Assembly (NCBI RefSeq): GCF_000758625.1
Contig: NZ_CP009283.1
Location: 5,780,001 to 5,844,000 of the forward strand
Origin: Paenibacillus sp. FSL R7-0273
GTDB lineage: Bacteria > Bacillota > Bacilli > Paenibacillales > Paenibacillaceae
Direction of reading: 5' to 3'
DNA length: 64,000 nucleotides
The notes below the pieces were generated by a model, which did no database searches, was not told where the DNA came from, and saw only the letters and a program-made list of their open reading frames with translations. How positions within the stretch are numbered: position 1 is the stretch's first letter; each line of letters begins with the position of its first letter. The position numbers and the translations under genes were made by a program. Below, piece by piece: positions 63,801 through 64,000 of this stretch.

Positions 63801-64000
63801 GGTTGATATGGGAGCCGTCCGGGTTCTTGACCACGGCCTGAATACTTGCATAATCCAGCGGTACACCGCCGGCATAAGTGCTGCCTTCAGCCTTGTCCAG
63901 CCCACGTACCCTTACTACCGCCTGATTCTCGGGATTAATGACCGCCACGTTCACCTTCTTGAACAGGTAAGCAGGCTTCTTAAACAGAAGCTCACCGAGA
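60892..64000 (-). CDS. Large S-layer-homology (SLH) domain protein, 5' end missing
   Basis: The frame stays open to the window edge, so at least 1036 residues are seen and the N-terminus is outside. The visible part is extracellular beta-rich repeats, a Pro/Gly linker (about 415-465, GGPGPGPGVGPGPVAPAPSP), an Ala/Gln/Ser-rich helical region, a beta domain, and three C-terminal SLH domains of about 55 residues each (AFTDVPATHWAVQEISYLLNKG; SFKDVTAANPYYKEIAAAYAAG; VFTDAAKISKWAAASVALTK). SLH binds pyruvylated wall polymer, so the protein is wall-anchored. Function of the N-terminal part is unknown. Confidence 0.88.
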   Translation of the reverse strand, partial: LGELLFKKPAYLFKKVNVAVINPENQAVVRVRGLDKAEGSTYAGGVPLDYASIQAVVKNPDGSHINQSAFIDTSGSQALLIVDSPSVVDVDFIRYNRSYTGIESKFGYYMYGSVRTEPGKEYSLVLDARQEQQEVSKVILDRPAEDLSVIRKDLAGVNNAPYVVDSNAVNENYFYATQGTYSMLAQTTRGTFIYRDNVVVGAGDNTLVLDDSTAGLATVVAPEAATIYRVEYTTPDQSKLSSYVYNMNQVQLTPGDVTIQMDQSIGATEYQFNIRFAPGSLKAGTITELTTQTIQGLDIFGLQDGKVKISRGTGSLRIGLVDTAGNQIGQIKKPQILVTNGGWSNGYRSVSPETASYEVQDESGKTLISDIAGGYPLYVSTYTFDAYNGYRELPSGTYVIKASVTIDGQKYSLDKKVVLETSTDTIVDPGGENPGNGGPGTVDPGGETPGNGGPGPGPGVGPGPVAPAPSPAPAAGNSTENVQKQNDKLQELLTNPAGSAADKAAAAQTAISSIADSLKSAATSAEAEQNSKSLTQAIDTAAGLLGTIQDAAAKQKIVDSITELVGSASYLLNKLDSADKAVTLAQSLITNAAAVLNNSQGVAADEIQKLKENVISSSQTALNKAGEVTIAKSNVTVSGNEVSSQLDQSLVSSQIQSAKQTLSDLSKNLTSKLGAGSAADLKVGITVKVPAVEEGIHKLNTSLPSDILTLVKDNDISGLKIQMDQTAFTIEADTFGPLEPGQTIKLAAEVVENAVVTKPSQADPLASIPVMEFSANIGGQQVKNFAKPIDVTFDVSTIDTAKYSEANLENLTVYVLNEESLTWEAVGGKYDPVTRTVTAPRGHFSKYTVMLAKAAFTDVPATHWAVQEISYLLNKGIVDQSAAFRPADKVTRQQFAAMIARAYGLSGDGLVLSFKDVTAANPYYKEIAAAYAAGIITGKSANAFDPDATITREEIATMLARALTAFNGEQAVSQPESVNAVFTDAAKISKWAAASVALTKSIRLFEGFEDQSFRPAQTASKAEAAALIYRLYQLK

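Overview
The window is a piece of a chromosome from a spore-forming member of the Bacillota, most likely a Paenibacillus. The evidence is the 5' part of a Paenibacillus-type 16S rRNA at the left edge, many sporulation genes (safA, spo0B, spoIVFA/FB, spoIIB, spoVID), Firmicute-type leaders (a T-box and a probable L21 leader), and a gene order that follows the Bacillus subtilis safA-pheA-obg-spo0B-rpmA-rplU-spoIVFB-minD-mreB-maf-spoIIB-folC-valS-spoVID-hemL-hemA region. Almost everything up to 56.3 kb is on the minus strand. The species cannot be named from this window.

Layout: 1-0.9 kb, 16S rRNA 5' end with tandem rRNA promoters. 1-7.6 kb, safA and an amino-acid operon (pheB-hom-thrB-pheA-ilvE). 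7.6-10.4 kb, a three-gene membrane/SPFH cassette resembling ydjGHI. 10.6-22.9 kb, obg, spo0B, the L27-Prp-L21 ribosomal operon, an RNase E/G, spoIVFA/FB, minCD, mreBCD, radC, maf and a DUF4321 gene. 23-23.8 kb, non-coding repeats. 23.8-30.7 kb, spoIIB, two tandem glycosyltransferases and two tandem diguanylate cyclases. 31-38.6 kb, murC, folC, valS with its T-box, and spoVID. 38.8-42.6 kb, a GT4 glycosyltransferase, a third diguanylate cyclase (plus strand) and a ypfJ-type metalloprotease. 42.6-43.9 kb, a large non-coding repeat region. 43.9-53.9 kb, an RluA/RluD-like synthase and the haem genes hemL, hemB, cobA-hemD, hemC, a sirohaem-type dehydrogenase, hemX and hemA, with a PerR-like box upstream of hemA. 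54.1-59.4 kb, a PP2C-like phosphatase and a two-TM Nudix-like protein, divergent from a purine-salvage operon (PRTase, IMPDH, HPRT) that is preceded by an unusual purine-riboswitch-like RNA. 59.5-64 kb, small membrane proteins, a lipoprotein and a truncated S-layer-homology protein that runs off the right edge.

Functional themes: cell shape and division (mreBCD, minCD, murC), spore morphogenesis and initiation, tetrapyrrole synthesis from glutamyl-tRNA, aspartate- and chorismate-derived amino acids, c-di-GMP signalling (three GGDEF proteins), and purine salvage.

The most interesting non-ordinary material is, first, the variant purine-riboswitch candidate at 56.5-56.7 kb and the locus around it. 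Second is a family of about 190-bp intergenic elements, each with four 26-bp modules at the same 51/60/51 spacing and with the inner and outer modules inverted. These occur at 23.5, 42.9 and 47.8 kb, each next to an unrelated tandem repeat. Third is a 79-bp-period GTTACT array at 43.4-43.9 kb. All calls come from reading the sequence; no database search was run.
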